31,269 nt of DNA from an uncultured Thermomicrobiales bacterium (GTDB lineage: Bacteria > Chloroflexota > Chloroflexia > Thermomicrobiales > UBA6265), in contig CADCWI010000048.1 in assembly GCA_902806355.1 (NCBI GenBank), positions 1 through 31,269 on the forward strand, written 5' to 3'. A model generated the notes under the pieces. The model did not search any database, had not been told where the DNA came from, and saw nothing but the letters and a program-made list of their open reading frames with translations. A program made the position numbers and the translations under genes. This document shows positions 22,218 to 30,536 of the stretch, in pieces (position 1 is the first letter of the stretch; each line of letters begins with the position of its first letter).

Positions 22218-24419
22218 CTACGGATTTTCGAGCAGCACGGTGCGTCCCTTGACTCCATCCGCAGGCCCGATCACGCCTTCATCCTCCATCTGTTCGATCA
22301 GCCTCGCCGCACGGTTGTATCCAATCCGGAGTCGTCTCTGGAGCATCGATGCAGACGCCGTTCCCTGACTGCGCACGACATCGAGCGCCTGCGCCATCAT
22401 CGGGTCGTCCCCTTCCTCGCCTTCGTCTCCCGCTTCCGGGTTCGAGCTCGGCAGGTCCAGCCATTCCGGAGAGTATTGCGGGATCGGCGAGACAGCGTGC
22501 CAGTGATCCACGATCCCCTTCACATCCTCATCGATGAATGCCCCCTGCACACGGACAGGCTTGGCTGCATCCGGTGGCAGATACAGCATGTCGCCCCGTC
22601 CAAGCAAACGTTCCGCGCCCGGCATGTCGAGCACCACTCTGCTGTCGATCATCGAGGACACGGCAAAGGCGATCCGGGCCGGAACATTCGCCTTGATCAA
22701 TCCGGTCAACACGTTCACCGACGGACGCTGGGTGGCGATGATCAGGTGAATCCCCGTTGCCCGTGCCATTTGCGTGAGGCGGGCGAGCAACGTCTCGACC
22801 TCGTCCGGCGTCGTCATCATCAGGTCGGCGAGCTCATCGATGATCACCACCAGGTACGGCAGCTTCTCAGCATCCGGCTCATCGGTGATCCGGAGCCGAT
22901 AGCCATCGATGTTGCGCACTCCGAGCTGCTTGAACAACTCGTATCGCCGGTTCATCTCCCGCAGGACCATCCGTAACGCCCCTACCACCTTGTCCATCTC
23001 GGTCACGACCGGGCACTGTAGGTGGGGAACGCCATTGAAGCCGGTGAGCTCGACCATCTTGGGGTCGATCATCAGCAACCGGACTTCCTCCGGGCGGCAC
23101 TTCAGCAGGAATGTGCTGATGATGCCGTTGAGACAGATACTCTTGCCGGCCCCGGTCGCGCCAGCAATCAGCAGGTGCGGCATCTTGGCGAGATCGCCCA
23201 CGATGTACCGGCCGTTGACGTCCCGCCCGAGTGGCAGCGGCAGCTTCGCCTTCGCCTTGGCGAAAGCCGGCGATTCCACGACCTCGCGGAGCCCCACCAT
23301 CGCGACTTCGCTGTTCGGGATTTCGAGACCGACCCTCGCCATTCCCGGAATCGGTGCTTCCACCCGGATACTCTGCGCCGCCATCGCCAGCGCGAGATCA
23401 TTCTGGAGCTCGGTGATCCGCCTGACCTTGACACCATTTCCGGGTTCCAGCGCGAACTGCGTTACGGCCGGTCCTGGATTGATCTCGCGAACCGTGGCTT
23501 CGACCTTGAAGCTTGCCAGCGTCTCCTCGATCGATCGCGCCTTCGCTTCCAGGTCGGCGGTGTTGGGCTCGACCGCGTCGTAGTACGCCAGGTGCCGGAT
23601 GTCGGGCAGCGGAAGCGGCTCACCGGTCATGGCGGGTACGGGCATCGCCGGGGCGGTTTTGGAATCGGACCCTTCAGCCTTTGACCCCGGCTTCGGGATG
23701 TTGATTACGCGCGCCACGGGTTTCGCCGGTGGAGTCGCGGGAACGACAGCCTTGATCCGTCGCTTGTCCGTTTCGGGCTTCGCGACGTTCACCGCATGGG
23801 TGCGTGGGGTCCGTTTCGGCATGAGCCGTCGAACATCTCGTTCGAGCGTCATCAAGTCGCTATCGGCGAGCAGGAAGATGGAGATGACACCAAGGGCGAA
23901 CAATACCAATCCCGATGCCAGCTGACCAAGACCACCGCGTGCGATGTCGCCGATCACCATCCCGATCGCACCGGCTTCCGCCTTGCCACCGAAGGACAGC
24001 AACCCCAGGGTCGCGGTGGCGAACAGGAAGCCGCCGACATAGTGCCGGAAGAACAGGATCGGTTCCTCTTGTGTTGAGAAGGCACGGATCGCGGTCAATC
24101 CGGCAAGAATCGGGACGAGCACCGCGGCGCGACCAAGCCCGGCGCGCAACTGATCGGCCCACCACGAGATGACCGCCCCATCTCCGGATCCACGCCCCAG
24201 CGCCCACGAGCTGAGCAACGCGACGAGCACCAGGACCACCCCGGTGATCTCCCGCTTGAGACGATCGGAGACCGAGATCTCCGGCTTCAGTCCCTGAACG
24301 ACGCTCCGTGTCCTGGCCATCCACAGCCGAGTCCTGGAAGGCTTCTGCTTGCCACCGGACCGTCGCTTCGTTCCCTGCTTTGGAGCCGTGCCTTCACGTG
24401 CACGCGTCTGTGTTGCCAT
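22218..24419 (-). CDS. ftsK: FtsK/SpoIIIE-type DNA translocase
   Basis: A 733-residue septal DNA pump that moves chromosomal DNA and aids dimer resolution at division. A basic N-terminus (1-55) is followed by TM segments near 58-75, 97-113, 127-144 and 167-185 and a Pro/Lys/Ala linker to about 270. The motor has the domain beta-alpha start EPNTADLEAKARSIEETL, the P-loop GATGAGKS (420-427), LLMIDPKMVELTGFNG, and Walker B YLVVIIDELADLMM. The C-terminal gamma winged helix (about 665-733) contains SASMLQRRLRIGYNRAARLIEQMEDEGVIGP. Four TM passes match the usual topology. The ATG is preceded by AGGGG. It follows the uracil-DNA glycosylase on the same strand but has its own promoter. Confidence 0.96.
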   Translation of the reverse strand: MATQTRAREGTAPKQGTKRRSGGKQKPSRTRLWMARTRSVVQGLKPEISVSDRLKREITGVVLVLVALLSSWALGRGSGDGAVISWWADQLRAGLGRAAVLVPILAGLTAIRAFSTQEEPILFFRHYVGGFLFATATLGLLSFGGKAEAGAIGMVIGDIARGGLGQLASGLVLFALGVISIFLLADSDLMTLERDVRRLMPKRTPRTHAVNVAKPETDKRRIKAVVPATPPAKPVARVINIPKPGSKAEGSDSKTAPAMPVPAMTGEPLPLPDIRHLAYYDAVEPNTADLEAKARSIEETLASFKVEATVREINPGPAVTQFALEPGNGVKVRRITELQNDLALAMAAQSIRVEAPIPGMARVGLEIPNSEVAMVGLREVVESPAFAKAKAKLPLPLGRDVNGRYIVGDLAKMPHLLIAGATGAGKSICLNGIISTFLLKCRPEEVRLLMIDPKMVELTGFNGVPHLQCPVVTEMDKVVGALRMVLREMNRRYELFKQLGVRNIDGYRLRITDEPDAEKLPYLVVIIDELADLMMTTPDEVETLLARLTQMARATGIHLIIATQRPSVNVLTGLIKANVPARIAFAVSSMIDSRVVLDMPGAERLLGRGDMLYLPPDAAKPVRVQGAFIDEDVKGIVDHWHAVSPIPQYSPEWLDLPSSNPEAGDEGEEGDDPMMAQALDVVRSQGTASASMLQRRLRIGYNRAARLIEQMEDEGVIGPADGVKGRTVLLENP

Positions 24420-24784
24420 GCACCCCTACCCCGATACGCGCCACCGAATGGACCAACGTTGACAGGGACGCACCGGCGTCACGGCGTTGGCTCTACGTGT
24501 ACGTACATTATACACACTGGGGTAGGCATGTCATCACGGGGCGTGACTGCCAGGCAACACTCTCAGGAGACGCGTACGCGGGCCGTTCGCTCTCAAACCT
24601 TCCCCATATCGAGACCCAGGCGCGGACCACCACGCGGGGATCGGGCTCGGCGTCGCCTTCGGAACCATCACCGTCACCGCCGCGAGTGGTGCCCACGGGT
24701 CCCGCGGCGATGAGCGTCGAGACGGGGTGCGGCTCCATGATCCAGACAGCTGTTCAGACGAACGGTGGAGCGCGGCCCAGAGTG
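24420..24784. other. Intergenic region between uracil-DNA glycosylase and ftsK
   Basis: 365 nt. It holds the ftsK promoter and inverted repeats (see the promoter entry) and a second perfect palindrome, CGCGTACGCG, at 24571-24580. The remainder up to 24784 is GC-rich. A 76-codon frame on the minus strand (24508-24738) lacks a ribosome-binding site and homology, so I do not call it a gene. Confidence 0.5.
24497..24534 (-). promoter_or_regulatory. ftsK promoter with overlapping inverted repeats
   Basis: On the minus strand the -35 ATGACA (24529-24534, 5/6 to consensus) and consensus -10 TATAAT (24507-24512) are separated by 16 bp. The start would be near 24500, about 80 nt before the ftsK ATG. 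Overlapping the -10 and start are the perfect palindrome TGTACGTACA (24498-24507) and the outer repeat GTGTA...TACAC (24497-24501 and 24511-24515). This suggests an operator. Confidence 0.65.
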
Positions 24785-25411
24785 CTAAAACAGGGATGTC
24801 TGCTCCGGACGTTCCTCTTGCTCGGATTGCACCTCGCGGGCATGCTCCTGCTCTGCCAGCAGCTTCGGCAGCTTGCTGAAGTCCTCCTCGATCACTGACC
24901 GCAGCGCGCTTTGGTGCAAGGCCGCCGCGGGGTGGTACATCGGCACCACGAGCCGGTTGCCGAACTTCCTGGCCTGCCCGTGAATGCGCGAGATCCGCTC
25001 GCCAGGAAAGTACTTCGACATCGAAAATCGACCGAGCGTCACGATCACATCGGGGTTGATTACCGCCACCTGTCGTTCGAGATACATCGAGCAGGCCTGG
25101 ATCTCGTCCGGCAGGGGGTCGCGATTGCTGGGCGGCCGGCATTTCACGACATTCGTAATGAAGACATCTTCCCGGTTCAGGCCAGCCCTGGACAGCAGTT
25201 CTGTCAGGAACTTGCCGGACGCCCCAACAAACGGTTTGCCCTGCTGATCCTCATGCCAACCTGGTCCCTCCCCGATCAGCATGATCCGTGCTTGTTCGTT
25301 CCCTTCCCCGGGAACGGCGTGCGTCCGGCTCCGCGAAAGCTCGCACAGCGGACACCCGCGAACTTCCTCCGCGATGACGGACAAACTGTCGGACGTTGCC
25401 GGACTTGCCAT
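24785..25411 (-). CDS. Family-4 uracil-DNA glycosylase (Fe-S)
   Basis: 208 residues. It removes uracil from DNA, typical of thermophile-like and Chloroflexota lineages. Motif A reads GEGPGWHEDQQGKPFVG, with the usual GEAPG changed to GEGPG. NVVKCRPPSNRDP and the HPAAALH motif that binds the lesion are present. The four Fe-S cysteines are expected at GCPLC (two), KCR and ACSM. The ATG at 25411 is chosen because AAAGGGG is 6-7 nt upstream; a GTG at 25432 lies within that ribosome-binding region. ftsK follows 365 nt downstream with its own promoter. The C-terminal tail is Glu/Gln-rich. Confidence 0.93.
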   Translation of the reverse strand: MASPATSDSLSVIAEEVRGCPLCELSRSRTHAVPGEGNEQARIMLIGEGPGWHEDQQGKPFVGASGKFLTELLSRAGLNREDVFITNVVKCRPPSNRDPLPDEIQACSMYLERQVAVINPDVIVTLGRFSMSKYFPGERISRIHGQARKFGNRLVVPMYHPAAALHQSALRSVIEEDFSKLPKLLAEQEHAREVQSEQEERPEQTSLF

Positions 25412-25805
25412 GGTGACCCCTTTCTCCTTCACAGTTATGGCTTCCCCAAGGCAGGGCGAATGCCGCTACCCGGGCACACCCAGCGTTCCCTATCCAGTCA
25501 TCTCTGGTGCACCGACCAATGCCTCGTGCTCCGCGCCAGGCTTCACCTGGCGAAGTCGCCCCGGAAGCGGTTCATGATCACGCAGGCGCAAGAGACGATA
25601 TCGCATCTGGACGAACACCCTGACCGTCGCGACACGTATCGCTGACACGCCTCGGGCCAGCGCTGCCTTAACCGTACTCACGATGCATTCCACCCGCACG
25701 CGACGAAGCCTCCGGACATGTCCGGAGGCTTCGCTCGGTTTTGCGCGGCACTCTGGGGAGGGGATTCCGGGGAGAGCCGCTCCCCCGGGTCCTACGTTCC
25801 GAGGG
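25412..25805. other. Intergenic region between PIG-L gene and uracil-DNA glycosylase
   Basis: 394 nt. No supportable gene. It contains a stem-loop CGCCAGG-CTTCA-CCTGGCG (25534-25552) and the 30-bp palindromic terminator-like element at 25704-25742. A promoter for the glycosylase must lie here, but none is clear. Confidence 0.5.
25704..25742 (+). terminator. Strong palindromic stem-loop, terminator-like
   Basis: CGAAGCCTCCGGA (25704-25716) and TCCGGAGGCTTCG (25721-25733) form a perfect 13-bp stem closed by CATG, the whole being a 30-bp palindrome. The plus strand then reads CTCGG and TTTT (25739-25742), so intrinsic termination would best serve plus-strand transcripts. It sits 72 nt beyond the minus-strand PIG-L stop, where it may also act as a terminator. 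Confidence 0.6.
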
Positions 25806-28643
25806 CTATTGCTCCTGTACCGGAATGGCAAGGGCCTGTACCGCACCATCGGAACTCTCGAACCCCAGATACACCGTTCCGCCGGTCGCGTTTTCAGCGA
25901 CAAGCTCGATGGAGACCGGTGAACCGGGAGTAACCGCCTGGCTGGCACTCGAGACGATCGTGCCATTTGCTTCATAGAAGAGATTGACGTTCCCTTCCAG
26001 CGTCGACTCGAACTGCATCGTCACCCGTCCCGCCTCGATCGCCGCACCTTCGGCGACCTGGATCCCTTCGCCATCAGGCACAGCCGGCATTCCCGCCAGG
26101 CCAACACCATCTTGCGCGGCCTGCGCAATGGACTGCGGTGAATCGATGCTCCGCGCGACCTCCAGAGGCATCCGGGGCTCGTCTGGCTCGGTTCGGGCAT
26201 CGGCAGGAGGGGTGAAGCCTTCGAACTCGGTCACGCCCCAGCGATAGGGATCTCCCTGCACGCCATTCCAAGTCGACCAGCCGAGCCGGCTCTGCCCGGT
26301 CAGATCCTGCGTATCCGAGTCGTAGATGAAGATGTTCATCGCGGCCTCTTGCGGATCGATGTCCGCGGGCAGCGAATCCCAGGGAATCAGCGTTTCGAGC
26401 ACATACCCCGTGTACGGTTCGCTCAGCGTGCTCGCTACCTCGAAGCCGGGCGCGGTCTCGCTGACCGGTCCCTGAAAGGCGTCTGCATCCCGATACGCAG
26501 CCGGTGAACCAGCGGTCGTCGTCGGGAACACGCCGACCTTGAACGTCGCCGAGGTGTTCTCTGCCGTTCCGAGCGGATCGATCGCGATCTCGACGGAATC
26601 CGTGCGCCAATGCCGCTTGGCATCTTCTGGCGTGAGCACGGTTCCCAACGTGTCATCCACCACTTCAACCGCGACGTAGATCCCGTCTTCGCCCCAGGTC
26701 ACGTACCCGGTTCCGGATGCGTCCAGGGCTGAATCGGGGTCGTCACCCTCCCAGACCCGGCTCAGATCCAGCGCTTCACCCGTATACTCATCGGTTCCGA
26801 TCTGCCCGTCCACCACCGGCGCCGTGGCGGCCTGTGGCACGACCGTGGCCGGCACCAGATTGAACCCTGCTGTCTGGACCGACGAGACGCCCGCCGCTTC
26901 GGTCGTGATATCGAAGGCGTAGGTCCCTTCGTCGCCACCCTGGTTGGACGTCGCCAGGGAGGCGTCCGTGTTGCGTACAGTGAACGGGACGCTCGCGGTC
27001 TCACCTGCGGCGACCGAGGCAAAGGGCATGGACGGCGTGTCGGTCTCGAAACCCTCAGGCAGCGCCACGGTGATGGTACCGCTCTGCTCCTCTGCCGTGT
27101 TATTGACAACGTCGATGCTCAGCTCCTGCTCGCCGCCGAGGCCGATCGGAGCCACTGGCGTGATGAGACTCTGCAGCTCCGGAACACCGATGCTCTCGGT
27201 CCATTCCTGGAACTGCGCAATCTGGGAGAGCGGCGCCAACGTGCCGGACACTGGAGGCACCACCCGGACCACCTCGCCCGTCACGCCGATCCCGCGGCCC
27301 ACGCCAACGGACGCGCCGATTGTGTACCGCGTGTTGACCTCGGCATCAGCGGCGGGGATGATCGTGAACTCCTGCGTCAGTTCGCCATCCTCGGTCGCCG
27401 TCACCACCGGCGTCGCTTCCTCTTCGCCAGCGGCCGCGGCAGCCTCCGCTTCCGCTGCCCCAACGACTTCCCAGCCGGTCGGGGCGATCAGGGTCACGAA
27501 CGCTTCGGACGTGTCCACGTCGCCGGGAATCTGCATGTGTGAGGTGACCGTGAACGGTTCACCCGCCTGGATGTCGAAGGAATCCGTCGTCAAGTAGAGC
27601 TGCGAGCCGAGCGGCAACCCTCGCGGTACCTCCACCACAGCGTTGTCGAGCACCGCCGTAGTGCTCTCCGGGTTGGTCGAAAGCGGAACCCGGCTGTCGA
27701 TCAGCGTGAAGTAGTCACACGTGATCTCCGCGGGATCGGTTTCGGCATCCGGGAAGGCCGCCCAACCCTGGGAGGCGTAGGTGCGCTGCGCCTCGCGCTC
27801 GATATCCGCCCACGTCCGCCCACCGTTGGCCTCGGAAGTGTTGCCGGCCCAGACGCCATAGACGACGTCGGTTGGATCGGCCGGAACGTAGGTCGTCGCG
27901 CAATCCGGCCCGGGCTCGCCTTCCCCGGCGCCTCCACTGCGGACGATCTTGCCGACTTCCCATGTCGACAGACCTTCGTCGGAGAGCTGCTCCGGGAACC
28001 TCGTCTCGTCGGCGGCGGCATAGAATGCGTCGACCGCAAGGCGGGCAGCCAGCTGGTGATGCCCGTGATTACCCGGCGTCGGCGAGGGATTCATCGTAGT
28101 GATCACTTCCGGCTTGGTCGTCCGGATGACCCTGACGACACGCTGGAGCGTGTCGTCGTAGCCCCACGTCGCTTCGGTCAGCGGCGCGCTCACGGTGTAG
28201 TAGAAGTCCACCTTGTCGAGATTGTAGATGTGGTCCACCCCGGCGAGCCCTACCGCGCGCCGTTCCTCGTCCTCGCGCAGCAGCCCGAGCGCCGGACCCT
28301 CTTCGGTGCCGACGGCGTTGCCTCCGCCTTCGCCGCGGGTCACCGTGATGACGCCGACCTGGGCATCGTTGGCCTCGTTCCACTGGCCGTACGTCGAGAG
28401 TCCACCCGCTTCATCATCCGGGTGCGCCCCGATGAACATCACATCAAGGTCGACGGGGCCAGCTGCGCCGCGATCGGCGACCGGCGTTGCCCCACCAACC
28501 GGGGTCGCGCCGCCGATCGGTGTCCCGGAGGTGACTGGCGTCGCGTCGCCCTGAGCGGCCACGGTCGATGAAATGAGCGATCCGACGATCAGGAAGATAA
28601 TGGTGATACGTGCGGTGACCGATCTCGCGAAGCGCTGTCGCAT
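25806..28643 (-). CDS. Secreted PIG-L/LmbE-family deacetylase with NEW3-like and CBM9-like regions
   Basis: A 945-residue multi-domain protein. A signal peptide ends near VAAQ (30-31). A Thr-Pro-Val-rich linker with ATPV/GGATPV repeats covers 32-57. The PIG-L domain (about 65-335) has the metal motif AHPDDE (73-78) and the later histidines of NHGHHQ (192-197), as in GlcNAc de-N-acetylases. An extracellular NEW3-like beta region lies at about 500-620. A CBM9-like/DOMON region at about 640-830 starts VDGQIGTDEY, with DSVEIAIDPLG. A C-terminal beta-rich region follows. It probably deacetylates an N-acetyl sugar conjugate outside the cell. It lies 121 nt downstream of the permease. AGGGG precedes the ATG. 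The ABC genes nearby suggest coupled import. Confidence 0.82.
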   Translation of the reverse strand: MRQRFARSVTARITIIFLIVGSLISSTVAAQGDATPVTSGTPIGGATPVGGATPVADRGAAGPVDLDVMFIGAHPDDEAGGLSTYGQWNEANDAQVGVITVTRGEGGGNAVGTEEGPALGLLREDEERRAVGLAGVDHIYNLDKVDFYYTVSAPLTEATWGYDDTLQRVVRVIRTTKPEVITTMNPSPTPGNHGHHQLAARLAVDAFYAAADETRFPEQLSDEGLSTWEVGKIVRSGGAGEGEPGPDCATTYVPADPTDVVYGVWAGNTSEANGGRTWADIEREAQRTYASQGWAAFPDAETDPAEITCDYFTLIDSRVPLSTNPESTTAVLDNAVVEVPRGLPLGSQLYLTTDSFDIQAGEPFTVTSHMQIPGDVDTSEAFVTLIAPTGWEVVGAAEAEAAAAAGEEEATPVVTATEDGELTQEFTIIPAADAEVNTRYTIGASVGVGRGIGVTGEVVRVVPPVSGTLAPLSQIAQFQEWTESIGVPELQSLITPVAPIGLGGEQELSIDVVNNTAEEQSGTITVALPEGFETDTPSMPFASVAAGETASVPFTVRNTDASLATSNQGGDEGTYAFDITTEAAGVSSVQTAGFNLVPATVVPQAATAPVVDGQIGTDEYTGEALDLSRVWEGDDPDSALDASGTGYVTWGEDGIYVAVEVVDDTLGTVLTPEDAKRHWRTDSVEIAIDPLGTAENTSATFKVGVFPTTTAGSPAAYRDADAFQGPVSETAPGFEVASTLSEPYTGYVLETLIPWDSLPADIDPQEAAMNIFIYDSDTQDLTGQSRLGWSTWNGVQGDPYRWGVTEFEGFTPPADARTEPDEPRMPLEVARSIDSPQSIAQAAQDGVGLAGMPAVPDGEGIQVAEGAAIEAGRVTMQFESTLEGNVNLFYEANGTIVSSASQAVTPGSPVSIELVAENATGGTVYLGFESSDGAVQALAIPVQEQ
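28473..28550. repeat. Thr-Pro-Val/Gly low-complexity repeat in PIG-L protein
   Basis: Residues 32-57 consist of ATPV-type units (ATPVTSGTPIGG, ATPVGG, ATPV) encoded by imperfect 18-bp direct repeats. It separates the signal peptide from the catalytic domain, as expected for a flexible or O-glycosylated stalk. Confidence 0.75.
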
Positions 28644-28764
28644 GGGTGCCCCTCTCGTGCCTTGGGATCTGAAAACACGTCCTGTGCCTGTTCCAGTACA
28701 GAACCACAGAAAGCTTCCAGGGGCAAGCCCTAGAACCGCCGGATCAGCCGACGTGGGGCGCGAG

Positions 28765-29580
28765 TCATCCCTTGAGCGCGCCTTGTGTCAGTCCCTGGAT
28801 GAGTTGCCTCTGGAAAAGCAGGAAGACGATCGTCAGCGGTACGAAGATGATCGTCGAACCGGCGGCGATCACCGGCATGTTCGAGGTGTAGCGCTGCTGG
28901 AAGTAAAGAAGCCCCAGTGGAAGCGTATGGTATGCCGGGTCGATGTTCACCACGAGCGGAAGCAGGAACTCGTTCCAGGTCCAGATGAAAAAGAGCAGCG
29001 CGAGTGTCCCGATCAACGGTCGCGAGAGTGGCATCATGACCTGCCACAGCGTCTGCCAGGAGTTGGCACCATCGAGCGTCGCCGCCTCTCCGATCTCGCT
29101 CGGGACCGAGGCGAAAGCCTGCCTCATCAGGAGTGTGCCGAACGACATGCTGAGGGCGATTTGCGGCAGGATCAGTGCCCACAGGGTGTCGAGCAGGCCC
29201 ATCTCCCGCAACAGGTAGTAGAGCGGAACCACCATCGCCTGCAGCGGCACCACCATCCCGATCAGGAAGTAGGCGAACAGCGACCTCGAGCCGCGGAACC
29301 TGAATCGGGCGAAGGCGTATCCCGTCATTGACGACAGCAGGACCGATGGAATCACGACCGCGACCGCGACGATGCCGCTATTGAGGAAGAACCGCCCGAA
29401 CCGGCCCTGCACCCACGCCTGCCGGTAGTTCTCCCAGACTGGATCCTCCGGCAAGGCGAACACGCCCTGGACGATCTCCGGCATGGTTTTCAGGGAGGCG
29501 AACACCGTGACGACAAAGGGCACGACGGCCACGAGGCAGCCGAGAATGAGCAGAACGTAGGCGATCCAGCGCTTAGGCAT
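28765..29580 (-). CDS. ABC sugar-type permease, second subunit (MalG/UgpE-like, CUT1)
   Basis: 271 residues from the ATG at 29580. There are six TM segments, with the first near 10-30. The permease domain runs from about 70 to 265. The EAA loop EAATLDGANSWQTLWQVMMPLSRP (about 160-185) contacts the ATPase. TWNEFLLPLV near 205-215 is the family's hallmark. The ATG overlaps the upstream permease stop (ATGCCTAA, 8 nt), with GGTGA 6 nt before. It imports an oligosaccharide or related solute with the SBP and the other permease. No ATPase (MsmX/UgpC type) is seen in the window, a common situation in which a shared ATPase is used. The substrate is unknown. Confidence 0.92.
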   Translation of the reverse strand: MPKRWIAYVLLILGCLVAVVPFVVTVFASLKTMPEIVQGVFALPEDPVWENYRQAWVQGRFGRFFLNSGIVAVAVVIPSVLLSSMTGYAFARFRFRGSRSLFAYFLIGMVVPLQAMVVPLYYLLREMGLLDTLWALILPQIALSMSFGTLLMRQAFASVPSEIGEAATLDGANSWQTLWQVMMPLSRPLIGTLALLFFIWTWNEFLLPLVVNIDPAYHTLPLGLLYFQQRYTSNMPVIAAGSTIIFVPLTIVFLLFQRQLIQGLTQGALKG

Positions 29581-30514
29581 CGTTGTCACCGAACAAGCGA
29601 AGGACGAGCAGCGACATCACGAGGGTCACGACCGCCAGGAAGACCGCGATCGCCATGCCGTATCCGGCCTGGTTACTGCCGAATGCGCTGTTGATCATGA
29701 ACAGCGCCAGTACGCTGGTCTCGTCGCCCGGTCCACCGTCGGTCGTTGCCTTGATCACATCGAACGCACGCAGCGCATTGATCAGGTTGACCGAGAGCAC
29801 GACGGCGATCTCACGCCGCAGACCCGGAAGGGTGACGGCGAGGAACTCCTGCCAGCCATTGGCTCCGTCGAGACGGGCGGCATCATAGAGATCGGCGGAG
29901 ATCTTTTGCATGCCGGCGACGAACACGACGTAGCAGAAACCGTAGGCGGCCCACGCACCGATCAGGCCGATCGTCGGCAGGGCGAGCCGAAAGTCCCCAA
30001 GCCAGGAAGGCGGATCGAATCCCATGCGCTCGAGCACATCGTTGACCGGCCCGAACACCGGATTGAGCAGCCACCGCCAGACGACGCCGATCAGTACGCC
30101 GGGCATAATGTATGGCAGGAACAGGCCCGCCTGAAACACCCCGGCCCCGCGAATTTTCATCTGGTGGACGATCGCCGCCGGAGCGAGCCCAAGGATTGCC
30201 GGCAGGATCACGAAGTACGGGATCAGGAGGAGGTTGTGCCAGAGCGCGATCCAGAAGCGTTGGTCCCGGAAGGCCGTCAGGTAGTTATCGAACCCGACGA
30301 ACGCCGCGGTGTTCCATGACACACCGTTCCACCCGGTCAGGCTGAGGACGACCGCTCCGATCACCGGGATCGCGAGGAAGACCGTGAACACCAGCAACCC
30401 GGGCAACAGATACAAATAGGGCTCCCATGTGGAGCCCCTCGATCCGCGCCGTGCCTGTGGCTGTATCCGTGGTTCCTGAGCAAGCTGAGGAGAAGGGACG
30501 GTGGTGGCCATCAT
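29573..30514 (-). CDS. ABC sugar-type permease, first subunit (MalF/UgpA-like, CUT1)
   Basis: A protein of 313 residues from the ATG at 30514, chosen because GAGGAG is 5 nt upstream; the longer frame has no hydrophobic or family-like sequence. A 30-residue polar N-terminus precedes TM1 (YLYLLPGLLVFTVFLAIPVIGAVV). The Pro-rich WRWLLNPVFGPVNDVL follows, and the EAA-type loop DLYDAARLDGANGWQEFLAVTLPGLRRE lies near 210-237. Six TM segments match MalF-type permeases without the large P2 loop. It starts 22 nt after the SBP stop and ends in an overlap with the second permease. Together they form the import channel. Confidence 0.92.
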   Translation of the reverse strand: MMATTVPSPQLAQEPRIQPQARRGSRGSTWEPYLYLLPGLLVFTVFLAIPVIGAVVLSLTGWNGVSWNTAAFVGFDNYLTAFRDQRFWIALWHNLLLIPYFVILPAILGLAPAAIVHQMKIRGAGVFQAGLFLPYIMPGVLIGVVWRWLLNPVFGPVNDVLERMGFDPPSWLGDFRLALPTIGLIGAWAAYGFCYVVFVAGMQKISADLYDAARLDGANGWQEFLAVTLPGLRREIAVVLSVNLINALRAFDVIKATTDGGPGDETSVLALFMINSAFGSNQAGYGMAIAVFLAVVTLVMSLLVLRLFGDNDA

Positions 30515-30536
30515 CCCCTCTCCTCGCATTCCCTGA

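Noticed and set aside
24508..24738. Minus-strand 76-codon frame between ftsK and the uracil-DNA glycosylase gene
   Set aside because: It has no ribosome-binding site, an Asp/Gly/Pro-rich composition typical of random GC-rich frames, and it ends over the ftsK promoter.
25534..25552. Stem-loop CGCCAGG-CTTCA-CCTGGCG as a terminator
   Set aside because: It has no T-tract and no gene in the right place to end; kept only as a note in the intergenic entry.
25490..25975. Minus-strand 161-codon frame at the PIG-L 3' end
   Set aside because: It overlaps the well supported PIG-L gene and crosses the palindromic terminator.
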